Source: Pseudomonas libanensis (GTDB taxonomy: Bacteria > Pseudomonadota > Gammaproteobacteria > Pseudomonadales > Pseudomonadaceae). Taken from it: DNA of 64,000 nt. The notes below the pieces were generated by a model. The model was not told the origin of the DNA. It searched no databases and worked only from the letters and a program-made list of their open reading frames with translations. Where the stretch lies: assembly GCF_001439685.1 (NCBI RefSeq), contig NZ_JYLH01000005.1, positions 124,001 to 188,000 on the forward strand, given 5' to 3'. The position numbers were made by a program, and so were the translations under genes. Below are positions 1 to 7,705 of the stretch, piece after piece (the first letter of the stretch is position 1; every line of letters begins with the position of its first letter).

Positions 1-493
1 TCTGGCTGGCCTCGTCCACCTCGATCTTGAAGCCTTCTTCTTCGAACAGCGATGCGGTGGCCGTTTGTGCATGGCCTTCCTGCAGCAATACGTCGAGCTT
101 GGACAAGCACATGTAGCGGCCACGCCCCTTGGCCAGGGCGAAGGTAAAGCTCAGGCCGCTGTTGCGCATCAGGTCGGGCAGGTCTTTGTAGACAATCTGC
201 TCTTGCAGGGCGACGGTGGCGGTGGCGATCACCAGGCGCTTGCCGGCGGCCTTGGCGGTGGGGATCGCGGCGAGGCTATAGGCCACGGTCTTGCCGGTAC
301 CGGTGCCGGCCTCGACAGCCACGACCGCGGGTTCGCCTGCGCGGCGACCTTCGTCGTCGGTGTCGATATCTCCGAGGACTTTCGCCACTTCGGCGATCAT
401 CAGGCGTTGGCCGTAGCGCGGTTTCAAGCTCTTGGCTTCGAGAAAACGCGAATAGGCGCCCTGGATCGTGGTTTTGAGTTCAGTGCTGATCAT
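1..493 (-). CDS. dinG: ATP-dependent DNA helicase DinG (N-terminal part, runs off window)
   Basis: DinG is an XPD-like superfamily 2 helicase with an iron-sulphur cluster that unwinds DNA-RNA hybrids and D-loops during repair. Only the first 164 residues are in the window; the family is usually about 700 residues. A Walker A loop, AGTGTGKT, lies at about residues 62-69. The segment GRGRYMCLSKL around Cys129 matches the place where the first cluster cysteine sits in this family. The start is the ATG on the minus strand at 493. A candidate LexA box lies 22 bases upstream, which fits the damage-inducible regulation known for dinG. The identification is firm although the motor's second half is not visible. 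Confidence 0.93.
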   Translation of the reverse strand, partial: MISTELKTTIQGAYSRFLEAKSLKPRYGQRLMIAEVAKVLGDIDTDDEGRRAGEPAVVAVEAGTGTGKTVAYSLAAIPTAKAAGKRLVIATATVALQEQIVYKDLPDLMRNSGLSFTFALAKGRGRYMCLSKLDVLLQEGHAQTATASLFEEEGFKIEVDEASQ

Positions 494-515
494 GGATAGT
501 CGGGCGCAAAAAACG

Positions 516-531
516 CTGGATAAATTTTCAG
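516..531 (-). promoter_or_regulatory. Candidate LexA (SOS) box upstream of dinG
   Basis: The sequence CTG-N10-CAG with an A/T-only core except its first base matches the general form of the proteobacterial SOS box (CTGT-N8-ACAG). The fourth and thirteenth bases differ from consensus, so the site would be weaker than a recA-type box. It lies 22 bases before the dinG start, in the gap shared with the divergent CopD-family gene. Position and the known SOS control of dinG support it; binding is inferred. Confidence 0.5.
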
Positions 532-592
532 TGGTTCGGATCGGCCGCTATCATACCCCGCTAATTAATCCCGCGCAGAACGGAGTACCACA

Positions 593-1057
593 ATGACCGC
601 GTTTAGCTTCGCTTACACCCTGCATGTACTGGCTGCCCTGATCTGGGTCGGCGGTATGTTTTTCGCCTGGATGATCCTGCGCCCCGCCGCTGTGGCGGCC
701 CTTGAGGGCCCCGCCCGACTCAAGCTGTGGGCGAATGTGTTTCAACGTTTTTTCGTATGGGTGTGGGTGACGGTGCTGGTTTTGCCGATCAGCGGCATAG
801 GCCTTTTGCACCTGCGCTTCAACGGATTTGAGACTGCACCGCGCTATGTGCAAGTGATGATGGGTTTGTATCTGGTAATGACGGCGCTGTTTATCCGCAT
901 CCAGGCGTTGAAGTTCCCGGAGCTGCGCAAGGCGGTGGCGGCCGAAGATTGGCCGGCGGGCGCGGCTGCGCTGGGTCAGATCCGCAAATTGGTGGGCATT
1001 AATTTGATCGTTGGGTTGGTGGTGGTGGCGATTGCTTCGGCTCGACCGATGTTCTGA
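593..1057 (+). CDS. CopD-family small integral membrane protein
   Basis: This 154-residue protein is almost entirely hydrophobic, with four likely membrane helices at about residues 6-28, 50-73, 82-102 and 131-152. The opening helix with H11 and the segment LIWVGGMFFAWMIL resemble the CopD/haem-binding-like family, in which conserved histidines at helix ends are thought to bind copper or haem. No other copper-resistance gene (copA, copB, copC) is adjacent, so a copper role is only a family-level suggestion. The start at 593 follows a good ribosome-binding site (CGGAGT). It is transcribed divergently from dinG. Confidence 0.8.
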   Translation: MTAFSFAYTLHVLAALIWVGGMFFAWMILRPAAVAALEGPARLKLWANVFQRFFVWVWVTVLVLPISGIGLLHLRFNGFETAPRYVQVMMGLYLVMTALFIRIQALKFPELRKAVAAEDWPAGAAALGQIRKLVGINLIVGLVVVAIASARPMF

Positions 1058-1137
1058 GGCGGCGCTTATATCGCTATCGGGGCTTAGGTATCTACACAAC
1101 ATCTTGGTCGGCTGTCAGGCCGCCATCGGGGGCAAGC

Positions 1138-1179
1138 CCCCTCCCACATTTTGGAATGCATTCCAAAATGTGGGAGGGG
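1138..1179. repeat. Perfect 42-bp palindrome built from two REP ends in unusual orientation
   Basis: Two 21-base arms (1138-1158 and 1159-1179) are exact reverse complements with no spacer. The outer part of each arm is the GTGGGAGGGG end of the REP unit seen elsewhere in the window, but here the two GTGGGAG ends face the centre. In ordinary REPINs here they lie on the outside. REP-like sequence continues on the left to about 1123 and in degenerate form on the right to about 1196. It lies between the ends of the convergent CopD-family and collagen-like genes, where it could also act as a bidirectional terminator. Confidence 0.8.
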
Positions 1180-1217
1180 CGATTCGACTTGCCCGCAATA
1201 GCGTCAGACCAGGCGAC

Positions 1218-1976
1218 TCATAGCCGCTGAATAGTCACAGACCCTGCAGGCCCAGCCGGCCCCGGCTGCCCTTCCAACCCGGCCCGGCCCTTGTCGCCGC
1301 CATCAGCACGGTACACCAGGCACCCCTTCGACTGCCCACCCTTCCCGGGCTTGCCCGCTATACCCGCCAAGCCGCCAGCACCACCGTCGACCCAGACCTT
1401 GATCTTGTCGCCGGGAAAGTCTTGCGGCAACTCCAGCCGCACACTCGCCCCCGAAGCACCCGGCAGGCCGTCGCCGCCGTTATCACCGTTGGCCCCGCGC
1501 CCAGCCGAACCCCACGTACATCCCGGGTCCTCGCCATTGGCACCATCGAGCCCCGCATACCCTTGGGCACCGGCACCGCCGCGGGCGTCCACGGACAATT
1601 CTTCAGCGCTAAGGTCGTTGATCCGCAAGATCAGGTCACGCCCGGCCTTGGCTGGTTTTTCATGGGTGCCGGGAGCCCCGCGTGAAGTGATCTGGCTACC
1701 GTGCTCCAGTTGCGCCTGGCGCACTTGAATTTGCAGTACGGTACTGCCGGGGACAATGGCGATGCGTGCGTCGCGACCCAGGTGCAGCTCATCCACCGTG
1801 ACCTGGCTGATAGTGGACGGAATCAGCAAAGTGCCGTAGTCCGCCACCTCCAGGCGCTCCAGTTGCAGCACGCTGGTGCTGCTGGGCAGGCGCATCAACG
1901 AGTTGGTTTCGACACTGACGCTCTGGGCCAGGGCAACGGGGCTGACCAACAGGGCCAGCAGAAAAACCTTACGCAT
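1218..1976 (-). CDS. Exported collagen-like (Gly-X-Y rich) protein
   Basis: A cleavable signal peptide (MRKVFLLALLVSPVALA) is followed by about 100 residues that read like a short beta-rich adhesin or polysaccharide-associated domain. The C-terminal half is glycine rich with interrupted Gly-X-Y triplets, including GAGAQGYAGLDGANGEDPG and GQPGPAGPAG. Two cysteines, one in each collagen-like block, could form a disulphide. Two adjacent ATGs (1979 and 1976) are possible; 1976 has the better spacing from the AGGAG ribosome-binding site, giving about 252 residues. Bacterial collagen-like proteins are usually surface or matrix proteins, but the function here is not known. It is a single-gene unit. 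Confidence 0.75.
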   Translation of the reverse strand: MRKVFLLALLVSPVALAQSVSVETNSLMRLPSSTSVLQLERLEVADYGTLLIPSTISQVTVDELHLGRDARIAIVPGSTVLQIQVRQAQLEHGSQITSRGAPGTHEKPAKAGRDLILRINDLSAEELSVDARGGAGAQGYAGLDGANGEDPGCTWGSAGRGANGDNGGDGLPGASGASVRLELPQDFPGDKIKVWVDGGAGGLAGIAGKPGKGGQSKGCLVYRADGGDKGRAGLEGQPGPAGPAGSVTIQRL

Positions 1977-2164
1977 CATGGGGCTCCTGAGTGTTTTCAA
2001 ATTTTTCTTTGGATGCACAGTAACGACTTCTACAGGCGATTTGCCAGTGAAGGATCAAAAAACTTCCAGTGAGACGGTTACTGCCAGATGGGTATCGACC
2101 GTCGCGCTCTAGGCCCACGCGCTCAGCCGCGCTAGTCTCTACGGTCTTGATGTGAGGATTTGCA

Positions 2165-2662
2165 ATGACCGCTGGAATTTCTTCCCGTACGCCCCAGCAA
2201 GCCTTGGCTGCCTTGCTGGATCTTCAAGGGCCAAAGCGCCTGCTGCTAGTGGGTGCCAGCCAATTCCCGGCGCTGGATGCCTTTGCACAGGCCCATCCTG
2301 ACACCCAGGTTTTCCGGGCAGCCCCAGGGCCGTTACCGCCGGAACTGGCGGCGCAGCGTTTTGACCTGGCGTTGGTGGTCGACTGCCTGGAGCACCTGTC
2401 AAAAGCGCAGGGCCTGACCTTGCTCGGCGGCATTCGCAACCTCAATGCCAGCCGCATTGCCGTGCTGGTCGACCTGGGCGCCTGCGACTGGAAGGAAACC
2501 GATTTCTTCTCCCTGGCCTTGCAAGCCGGCGAGCGCTTCCAGCGCGACGAGCAGGTCCTGACGCTGTTTACCTATGATCTGCTTGACTATAAACAGGTGC
2601 CGGACTGGCTCAACGCCCGCTTCTGGGCCAACCCGGAAAATTTCGGAAAGTATTGGTGGTAA
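2165..2662 (+). CDS. Conserved Pseudomonas protein (DUF6231-like), methyltransferase-like fold possible
   Basis: This 165-residue soluble protein matches, from memory, a family annotated only in pseudomonads (DUF6231). The order of its segments, with KRLLLVGAS near residues 24-32, an acidic loop and then [15 protein letters not shown] near residues 64-78, recalls a Rossmann methyltransferase. The glycine-rich SAM loop is not clearly conserved, so enzyme activity is doubtful. It is followed after 4 bases by the YchJ-like gene and is probably co-transcribed with it. No function is assigned. Confidence 0.7.
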   Translation: MTAGISSRTPQQALAALLDLQGPKRLLLVGASQFPALDAFAQAHPDTQVFRAAPGPLPPELAAQRFDLALVVDCLEHLSKAQGLTLLGGIRNLNASRIAVLVDLGACDWKETDFFSLALQAGERFQRDEQVLTLFTYDLLDYKQVPDWLNARFWANPENFGKYWW

Positions 2663-2666
2663 CCCG

Positions 2667-3137
2667 ATGAGTACATCCATTTGCCCGTGCGGCAGCGGCA
2701 ATCTGCTGGATGCCTGCTGCGGCCACTATCACGCCGGCCACCCGGCACCCTGCGCGAGCGCGTTGATGCGCTCGCGCTACAGCGCCTATGTGCTGGGCCT
2801 GGTCGATTACCTGATAGCCACTACCCTGCCCGCGCAACAGGCCGGGCTGAACCGTGACGCCATCGCCGCCTGGAGTGCCCAGAGCACCTGGTTGGGCCTT
2901 GAGGTGGAAAGCTCAGAAGTGTTCGGCGGCCAGCCGGAACACGCCTTCGTCACCTTTACCGCGCGCTGGCATGACAGCAGCGGCGAACACAGCCACCGTG
3001 AGCAATCATCTTTCGTACAGAATGATGGGCGCTGGTACTTCATCGACCCGACGGTGGTCGTGACGATCGGACGTAATGATGTATGTTTGTGTGGCAGTGG
3101 GCAGAAATTCAAGAAGTGTTGCTCCAGCTACCTCTAA
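2667..3137 (+). CDS. YchJ-family protein with SEC-C motifs at both ends
   Basis: The protein has 156 residues. A SEC-C-type zinc motif is present at the N terminus ([14 protein letters not shown], residues 6-19) and a second at the C terminus ([13 protein letters not shown]). Between them is an NTF2-like domain ([20 protein letters not shown] and later DGRWYFIDP), the standard YchJ/UPF0225 layout. The cysteines probably bind zinc; SEC-C motifs in SecA contact SecB and ribosomes, but the role of YchJ proteins is unknown. The ATG at 2667 was chosen because it begins directly before the first zinc motif. A LEA2 lipoprotein and a second SEC-C gene follow closely, suggesting one transcript. Confidence 0.85.
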   Translation: MSTSICPCGSGNLLDACCGHYHAGHPAPCASALMRSRYSAYVLGLVDYLIATTLPAQQAGLNRDAIAAWSAQSTWLGLEVESSEVFGGQPEHAFVTFTARWHDSSGEHSHREQSSFVQNDGRWYFIDPTVVVTIGRNDVCLCGSGQKFKKCCSSYL

Positions 3138-3158
3138 TCACTCGAAAGGGATAACGCC

Positions 3159-3641
3159 ATGCTTCGGATGTACAGCTTGATGCTGGCGTTGACCCTGGGC
3201 CTCACCGGCTGCGCATCCTGGTTCGAAGACGATTCGCCTGCGCCCCACGTATCCCTGGTCAAGGTCGAAGTGGTGCGGGCCAAGCTGCTGGAGCAGAAGT
3301 TCAAGCTGTACTTTCGCGTGGACAACCGCGACGACGCCGACCTGACGGTGCGTGGCCTGGTCTATAAGATCAGCCTGGGCAACCTGCTGCTGACCGAGGG
3401 CGAGTCCAACGAATGGCTGACCGTACCGCCGCGCAGTCATAAGTTCTTCCGGGTTTCGGTACGCACCAACCTCTGGCCGCAGGTACGTGACGTGGTACAG
3501 ATGCTGAAAAACCCCGACCAGCCGGTGCCTTATCGCCTGGAAGGCGAGTTGAAAACCGGATTATTCATCGGTAATGACGTGCAGGTCGCGCACAATGGCG
3601 AGATAATCCCCGGCGATTTTATTCCGGAGCAACATCGATGA
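3159..3641 (+). CDS. LEA type 2 (WHy domain) family lipoprotein
   Basis: This 160-residue protein starts with a lipoprotein signal peptide ending in the lipobox LTGC (Cys18). The rest is one LEA14/WHy-type beta-sandwich, recognisable from the segment [20 protein letters not shown] followed by [22 protein letters not shown]2 proteins are associated with desiccation and stress tolerance; in bacteria they are usually exported lipoproteins with no proven role. The stop codon overlaps the next gene's start (ATGA), so the two are translationally coupled. Confidence 0.85.
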   Translation: MLRMYSLMLALTLGLTGCASWFEDDSPAPHVSLVKVEVVRAKLLEQKFKLYFRVDNRDDADLTVRGLVYKISLGNLLLTEGESNEWLTVPPRSHKFFRVSVRTNLWPQVRDVVQMLKNPDQPVPYRLEGELKTGLFIGNDVQVAHNGEIIPGDFIPEQHR

Positions 3642-3838
3642 CTCAGCAACCCCATGTCCATGGTCCCGACTGCAACCACGATCATGAACACCATGACCAC
3701 GACCACGGCCATGTCCACGGCCCGAACTGCGGCCACGCTCACCAGGAGCCCGTGCGCAATGCCTTGAAGGATGTGGGTCGTAACGATCCTTGCCCGTGCG
3801 GCAGCGCGAAGAAATTCAAGAAGTGCCATGGTGCATAA
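3638..3838 (+). CDS. Small histidine-rich SEC-C motif protein
   Basis: This 66-residue protein has two parts. Residues 1-35 contain twelve histidines and two cysteines in [12 protein letters not shown] and [15 protein letters not shown] runs, a likely metal-binding stretch. Residues 46-66 form a SEC-C motif ([20 protein letters not shown]). It overlaps the LEA2 lipoprotein gene by 4 bases and has the same C-terminal motif type as the YchJ-like gene two positions upstream. Zinc or nickel binding is a reasonable inference from composition; the cellular role is unknown. Confidence 0.8.
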   Translation: MTQQPHVHGPDCNHDHEHHDHDHGHVHGPNCGHAHQEPVRNALKDVGRNDPCPCGSAKKFKKCHGA

Positions 3839-3855
3839 GCCACACTGAAGACCAA

Positions 3856-3946
3856 AATGTGGGAGGGGGCTTGCTCCCGATTGCAGTGTCAGCTACAGAT
3901 GAGCTGACTGATTCACCGCAATCGGGAGCAAGCCCCCTCCCACATT
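3856..3946. repeat. REPIN, class A (GGGGGCTTGCTCCCGAT type)
   Basis: Two inverted REP units form a long hairpin: the left arm begins AATGTGGGAGGGGGCTTGC and the right arm is its near-exact reverse complement ending at 3946, with about 30 bases of unrelated loop. It fills the gap between the SEC-C gene and the QuiP-like gene. This is the mobile REP-doublet (REPIN) type known from P. fluorescens, thought to be moved by a RAYT transposase encoded elsewhere; no RAYT gene is in the window. Confidence 0.9.
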
Positions 3947-4058
3947 GATTTGCACATAGCTTGAGCGCTCACGCAATTACACAACTCCTGCTTGCGTCGT
4001 ATCGCCGCGCTCACTAACGTAGCGCCTTTACTGACGCTACCCCCGCAGGAGCTTTGCC

Positions 4059-6500
4059 ATGGCCTCGCCAGCCCTCTTACAATTTCTTCCCCGGTTCGGC
4101 GTTGCCGCGGCAGTGGCCAGTGCCTTGGGCCTGGCCGGTTGCCAGCTCCAGAGCACCCAGGACACCCTTCCCCCCGTTGCAGGCGTGCAGCCGATCAAGG
4201 GCCTGGCACAGAATGTGTCGGTGCGCCGCAATGCCCAGGGCATGCCGCTGATCGAAAGCAACACCTTCCATGACGCACTGTTCAGCCTTGGGTATGTGCA
4301 CGCCAGCGATCACATCACCCAGATGGTCACCCTGCGCCTGCTGGCCCAGGGTCGCCTGGCGGAAATGTCCGGGCCGCAAGTATTGGATGTCGACCGTTTC
4401 ATGCGTGCGGTCAACCTCAAGAAAAGCGCCGGCGAGCTGTACAACGCTTCGTCGCCACGCCTCAAGCGTTTCTTTGAGGTGTATGCCCGGGGCATCAATG
4501 CCTACCTGTTCCGCTATCGCGACAAGCTGCCGGCGGACCTGGCCCAGAGCGGCTACAAACCGGAGTACTGGAAGCCGGAAGATTCGGCGCTGCTGTTCTG
4601 CCTGCTGAATTTCAGTCAGTCGGGCAACTTGCAGGAAGAAATTTCATCCCTGGTGCTGGCGCAAAAAGTCGGCATCGACAAACTCGCCTGGCTCACTCCG
4701 AGTGCGCCGGACGAAGCGATCCCGCAGGCAGAAGCCGACAAGCTCAAGGGCGTGAACCTGGGTCAGATCACCGGCCTCGCCGGGCTGGACACGGTCAGCC
4801 AGCAATTGAACAGCCTCAACGCGCTGGCGGTCACCACGTCAAGCAACTGGGCCATCGGTCCGCAACGCAGCCGCAGCGGCAAGAGCCTGTTGGCCAATGA
4901 TATCGCGGCCCAACCGCAAGCGCCGTCACCGTGGGGCTACGTGCAGATTCGTGCACCGAAATACCAGGCCGTCGGGGCTTCGATCGCCGGCCTGCCGACC
5001 CTGCTGTCCGGCTTCAACGGCAAGGTTGCGTGGAGCATGAGCGCGGTCAAGGGTGACACCCAGGACCTGTTCCTGGAGAAGGTCAAGCGCCAGGGCAGCG
5101 CGTTGTACTACGAGAACAACGGCAAATGGCTGCCGGCTGGCGTGCGTAACGAAACCTTCTTCATCAAGGGTCAGCGCTCGATTCGCGAAGTGGTGTACGA
5201 AACACGCCACGGCGTGCTGCTCAACAGCAGCCAGGCGCTCACCAGCGGGCTTGGCCTGGCCTTGCAAACCGCCGATTTCAAGGACGACAAGAGCCTGGAT
5301 GCGCTCTTCGACCTGTCCCGTGCGCAAAACGCCGGCAAGGCGTCGGATGCCACCCGTGAAATCCGCGCCATCGCGTTGAACATGATCTTCGCCGACGCCA
5401 GCAATATCGGCTGGCAGGTCACCGGCCGCTTCCCCAACCGCCGCGAAGGCGAAGGCCTGTTGCCGTCGCCGGGCTGGGATACGCGCTTTGACTGGGACGG
5501 CTACGCCGATGCGATGCTGCATCCCTACGACCAGGACCCGGCCCAAGGCTGGATCGGCACCGCCAACCAGCGTACTGCGCCGCGTGGCTACGGCATGCAG
5601 TTGTCCAACTCCTGGGACGCACCGGAACGCAGCGAACGCCTGGCGCAACTGGCCAATGCCGGCAAGCATGACAGCCGCAGCCTGATCGCCATGCAATACG
5701 ACCAGACCACCACTTTCGCCGCCAAGCTCAAGGGCATGTTCCAGGCGCCAGGCATGGCCCAGCCGCTCAAGCAGGCCATCGAAGCCCTCCCGGCGGCGGA
5801 TCGCGCCAAGGCTCGCGAAGCACTGGACCGCCTGCTGGCCTTCGATGGCCGTCTTGCGCCTGCTTCGGCTGACGCAGCGATCTACGAACTGTTCCTGCAG
5901 GAAAGTGCCAAACAGATCTTCCTCGACAAACTCGGCCCGCAGAACAGCGCCAGCTGGAACGCCTTCGTCAGTAATACCAGCCTGTCCTACTCGGCCATCG
6001 CCGATCATTTGCTGGGGCGTGAAGACAGCCCATTCTGGGATGACACGCGCACACCGCAAAAAGAAGACAAACCCGCGATCCTGGCCCGTACTCTTGCCGC
6101 AGCCATCAGCGCTGGCGACAGTCAATTGGGTGCCGACCACAAGGCCTGGCAGTGGGGCAAGCTGCACAGCACCACGTGGAAAAATACCAGCGGTCAGGTC
6201 ATCCGCGGCCCCCTTGCCAGCGGTGGCGACCACAACACCCTGAACCCGGCGCCATACAGCTGGGGCCAGGATTTCAACACCACCCAGGTGCCGGCGCTGC
6301 GCATGATCATCGACTTCGGCCTGGCGGAACCGATGATGGGCCAGGGCGGCATCGGCCAATCCGGCAACCCGGCCAGCCCGAACTTTGCCAACGGCATCGA
6401 CCCGTCGCTGAAGGCGCAGTACTTGAGTTTCCCGATGCAGCCGCAGAACTTTGAGAGGGTGTACGGGAAGGCCAGGCTGACCCTGACGCCCGGCAAGTAA
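4059..6500 (+). CDS. quiP: Penicillin-acylase-family N-terminal hydrolase, QuiP-like acyl-homoserine lactone acylase
   Basis: The 813-residue protein resembles P. aeruginosa QuiP from memory, including the segments [13 protein letters not shown] and [12 protein letters not shown]. It belongs to the Ntn-hydrolase family that cleaves itself into two chains and removes the acyl chain from quorum-sensing lactones or similar amides. The N terminus has a lipobox-like LAGC (Cys28), so the precursor may be lipidated rather than simply periplasmic. The probable autocleavage nucleophile is Ser261 in TTSSNWAIG. About 32 residues later the usual NDTHLP-type segment reads NDIAAQP, so the conserved His is absent. 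This may change specificity or mean the protein is a paralogue. It is a single gene flanked by REPINs. Confidence 0.75.
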   Translation: MASPALLQFLPRFGVAAAVASALGLAGCQLQSTQDTLPPVAGVQPIKGLAQNVSVRRNAQGMPLIESNTFHDALFSLGYVHASDHITQMVTLRLLAQGRLAEMSGPQVLDVDRFMRAVNLKKSAGELYNASSPRLKRFFEVYARGINAYLFRYRDKLPADLAQSGYKPEYWKPEDSALLFCLLNFSQSGNLQEEISSLVLAQKVGIDKLAWLTPSAPDEAIPQAEADKLKGVNLGQITGLAGLDTVSQQLNSLNALAVTTSSNWAIGPQRSRSGKSLLANDIAAQPQAPSPWGYVQIRAPKYQAVGASIAGLPTLLSGFNGKVAWSMSAVKGDTQDLFLEKVKRQGSALYYENNGKWLPAGVRNETFFIKGQRSIREVVYETRHGVLLNSSQALTSGLGLALQTADFKDDKSLDALFDLSRAQNAGKASDATREIRAIALNMIFADASNIGWQVTGRFPNRREGEGLLPSPGWDTRFDWDGYADAMLHPYDQDPAQGWIGTANQRTAPRGYGMQLSNSWDAPERSERLAQLANAGKHDSRSLIAMQYDQTTTFAAKLKGMFQAPGMAQPLKQAIEALPAADRAKAREALDRLLAFDGRLAPASADAAIYELFLQESAKQIFLDKLGPQNSASWNAFVSNTSLSYSAIADHLLGREDSPFWDDTRTPQKEDKPAILARTLAAAISAGDSQLGADHKAWQWGKLHSTTWKNTSGQVIRGPLASGGDHNTLNPAPYSWGQDFNTTQVPALRMIIDFGLAEPMMGQGGIGQSGNPASPNFANGIDPSLKAQYLSFPMQPQNFERVYGKARLTLTPGK

Positions 6501-6501
6501 C

Positions 6502-6524
6502 CCGGTTTCCCCTGACGAAACCGG
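6502..6524 (+). terminator. Hairpin after the QuiP-like gene
   Basis: An 8-bp stem (CCGGTTTC / GAAACCGG) with a 7-base loop lies directly after the stop codon. It lacks a strong U tract, so it may be a weak terminator or a 3' end stabiliser next to the REPIN. Confidence 0.35.
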
Positions 6525-6532
6525 ATAAACCT

Positions 6533-6619
6533 GTGGGAGCTGGCTTGCCTGCGATAGCGGTGTATCAGTCACTGAACGGCTGACTGGCACACCGCTATCG
6601 CAGGCAAGCCAGCTCCCAC
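6533..6619. repeat. REPIN, class B (GAGCTGGCTTGCCTGCGAT type)
   Basis: The arms GTGGGAGCTGGCTTGCCTGC and its reverse complement enclose a short loop; the inner parts (GCGATAGCGGTGT and ACACCGCTATCGC) also pair. The GTGGGAG ends are shared with class A but the middle differs (GCTGGCTTGCCTGC instead of GGGGCTTGCTCCC), so it belongs to a second REPIN subfamily. A second copy of this class is at 60014-60093. Confidence 0.9.
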
Positions 6620-6700
6620 CTTTGCACGGCCTGCATTCAGATAGAACTTCTGCGCCCAGCCCCGCCTCATAAGTAACAAGCCCACCGCCCCGGCAACCCC

Positions 6701-7705
6701 ATGGACCTCGTCATCGCCCGCCCTGAAGGCCTTTACTGCCCTGCCGGTGATTTTTATATCGACCCTTGGCGCCCAGTGGAACGTGCGGTCATTACCCACG
6801 CCCACGGCGACCATGCGCGCACCGGCAATCAGCATTACCTGGCCGCCGCGCCCGGCGAAGGTATCCTGCGCTGGCGCCTGGGCCAGGACATCAACCTGCA
6901 AACCCTGGCCTACGGCGAACGCCTGGTACATCACGGCGTGACCTTGAGCTTTCATCCGGCCGGGCATGTGCTCGGTTCGGCCCAGGTCCGCCTGGAATAC
7001 CAGGGCGAAGTCTGGGTAGCCTCCGGCGACTACAAGGTTGAACCCGATGGCACCTGTGCGCCGTTTGAACCGGTGCGTTGCCATACCTTTATCACCGAAT
7101 CCACGTTCGGCCTGCCGATCTACCGCTGGCAGCCCCAGGCGCAGATTTTCGCGGGGATCAACGACTGGTGGCGGGCCAATATCGCCAACGGCAAGGCGAG
7201 CGTGTTGTTCTGTTATTCCTTCGGCAAGGCCCAGCGCATTCTCCATGGCCTCGACGCCAGCATCGGCCCGATCCTCAGTCACGGCGCAGTCGAGCCCTTG
7301 AATCGGGTCTACCGTGAAGCCGGCGTCTACATTCCCGAGACGCTGTATGCCGGCGATTTCAAGAAGACCGACCCGCTGTTGCGCCAAGCACTGATCATCG
7401 CCCCGCCCTCCGCCGGCGGCAGCACCTGGATGCGCCGCTTCGGCGACTACAGCGACGCCTTCGCCAGTGGCTGGATGCGTCTGCGTGGTACCCGTCGGCG
7501 GCGTGGCGTGGACCGTGGCTTTGTGCTGTCGGACCACGCCGATTGGCCCGGGCTGTTGTGGGCCATCGAACAAACCGGTGCCGAACGGGTAATGGTGACC
7601 CACGGCTCGGTCGGCGTACTGGTGCGCCACCTGCGTGAAAAGGGCTTGGATGCCCAGGGTTTCAGCACCGAGTACGGTGATGACGAAGAAGAGGCTACGG
7701 CATGA
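6701..7705 (+). CDS. Ligase-associated DNA exonuclease (metallo-beta-lactamase fold)
   Basis: This 334-residue enzyme has the metallo-beta-lactamase/beta-CASP signature THAHGDHARTG, with His33, His35, Asp37 and His38 as metal ligands. Later motifs include HPAGHVLGSAQV and VASGDYK, as in SNM1/Artemis-type and CPSF-type nucleases. It is the Exo member of a four-gene bacterial repair cassette (exonuclease, ATP-dependent ligase, Lhr-Core helicase, PdeM nuclease), and its stop overlaps the ligase start by 4 bases. The start at 6701 gives the expected N terminus. DNA end processing is the likely role, by homology. Confidence 0.9.
   Translation: MDLVIARPEGLYCPAGDFYIDPWRPVERAVITHAHGDHARTGNQHYLAAAPGEGILRWRLGQDINLQTLAYGERLVHHGVTLSFHPAGHVLGSAQVRLEYQGEVWVASGDYKVEPDGTCAPFEPVRCHTFITESTFGLPIYRWQPQAQIFAGINDWWRANIANGKASVLFCYSFGKAQRILHGLDASIGPILSHGAVEPLNRVYREAGVYIPETLYAGDFKKTDPLLRQALIIAPPSAGGSTWMRRFGDYSDAFASGWMRLRGTRRRRGVDRGFVLSDHADWPGLLWAIEQTGAERVMVTHGSVGVLVRHLREKGLDAQGFSTEYGDDEEEATA

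Noticed and set aside
3856..3946. CRISPR-like repeat
   Set aside because: It is an inverted pair of REP units, not a series of direct repeats with unique spacers, and no cas genes are present.
4926..6590. Long open frame on the minus strand opposite the QuiP-like gene
   Set aside because: It is antisense to a full-length recognised gene, has a composition typical of reverse reading of high-GC codons, and matches no family.
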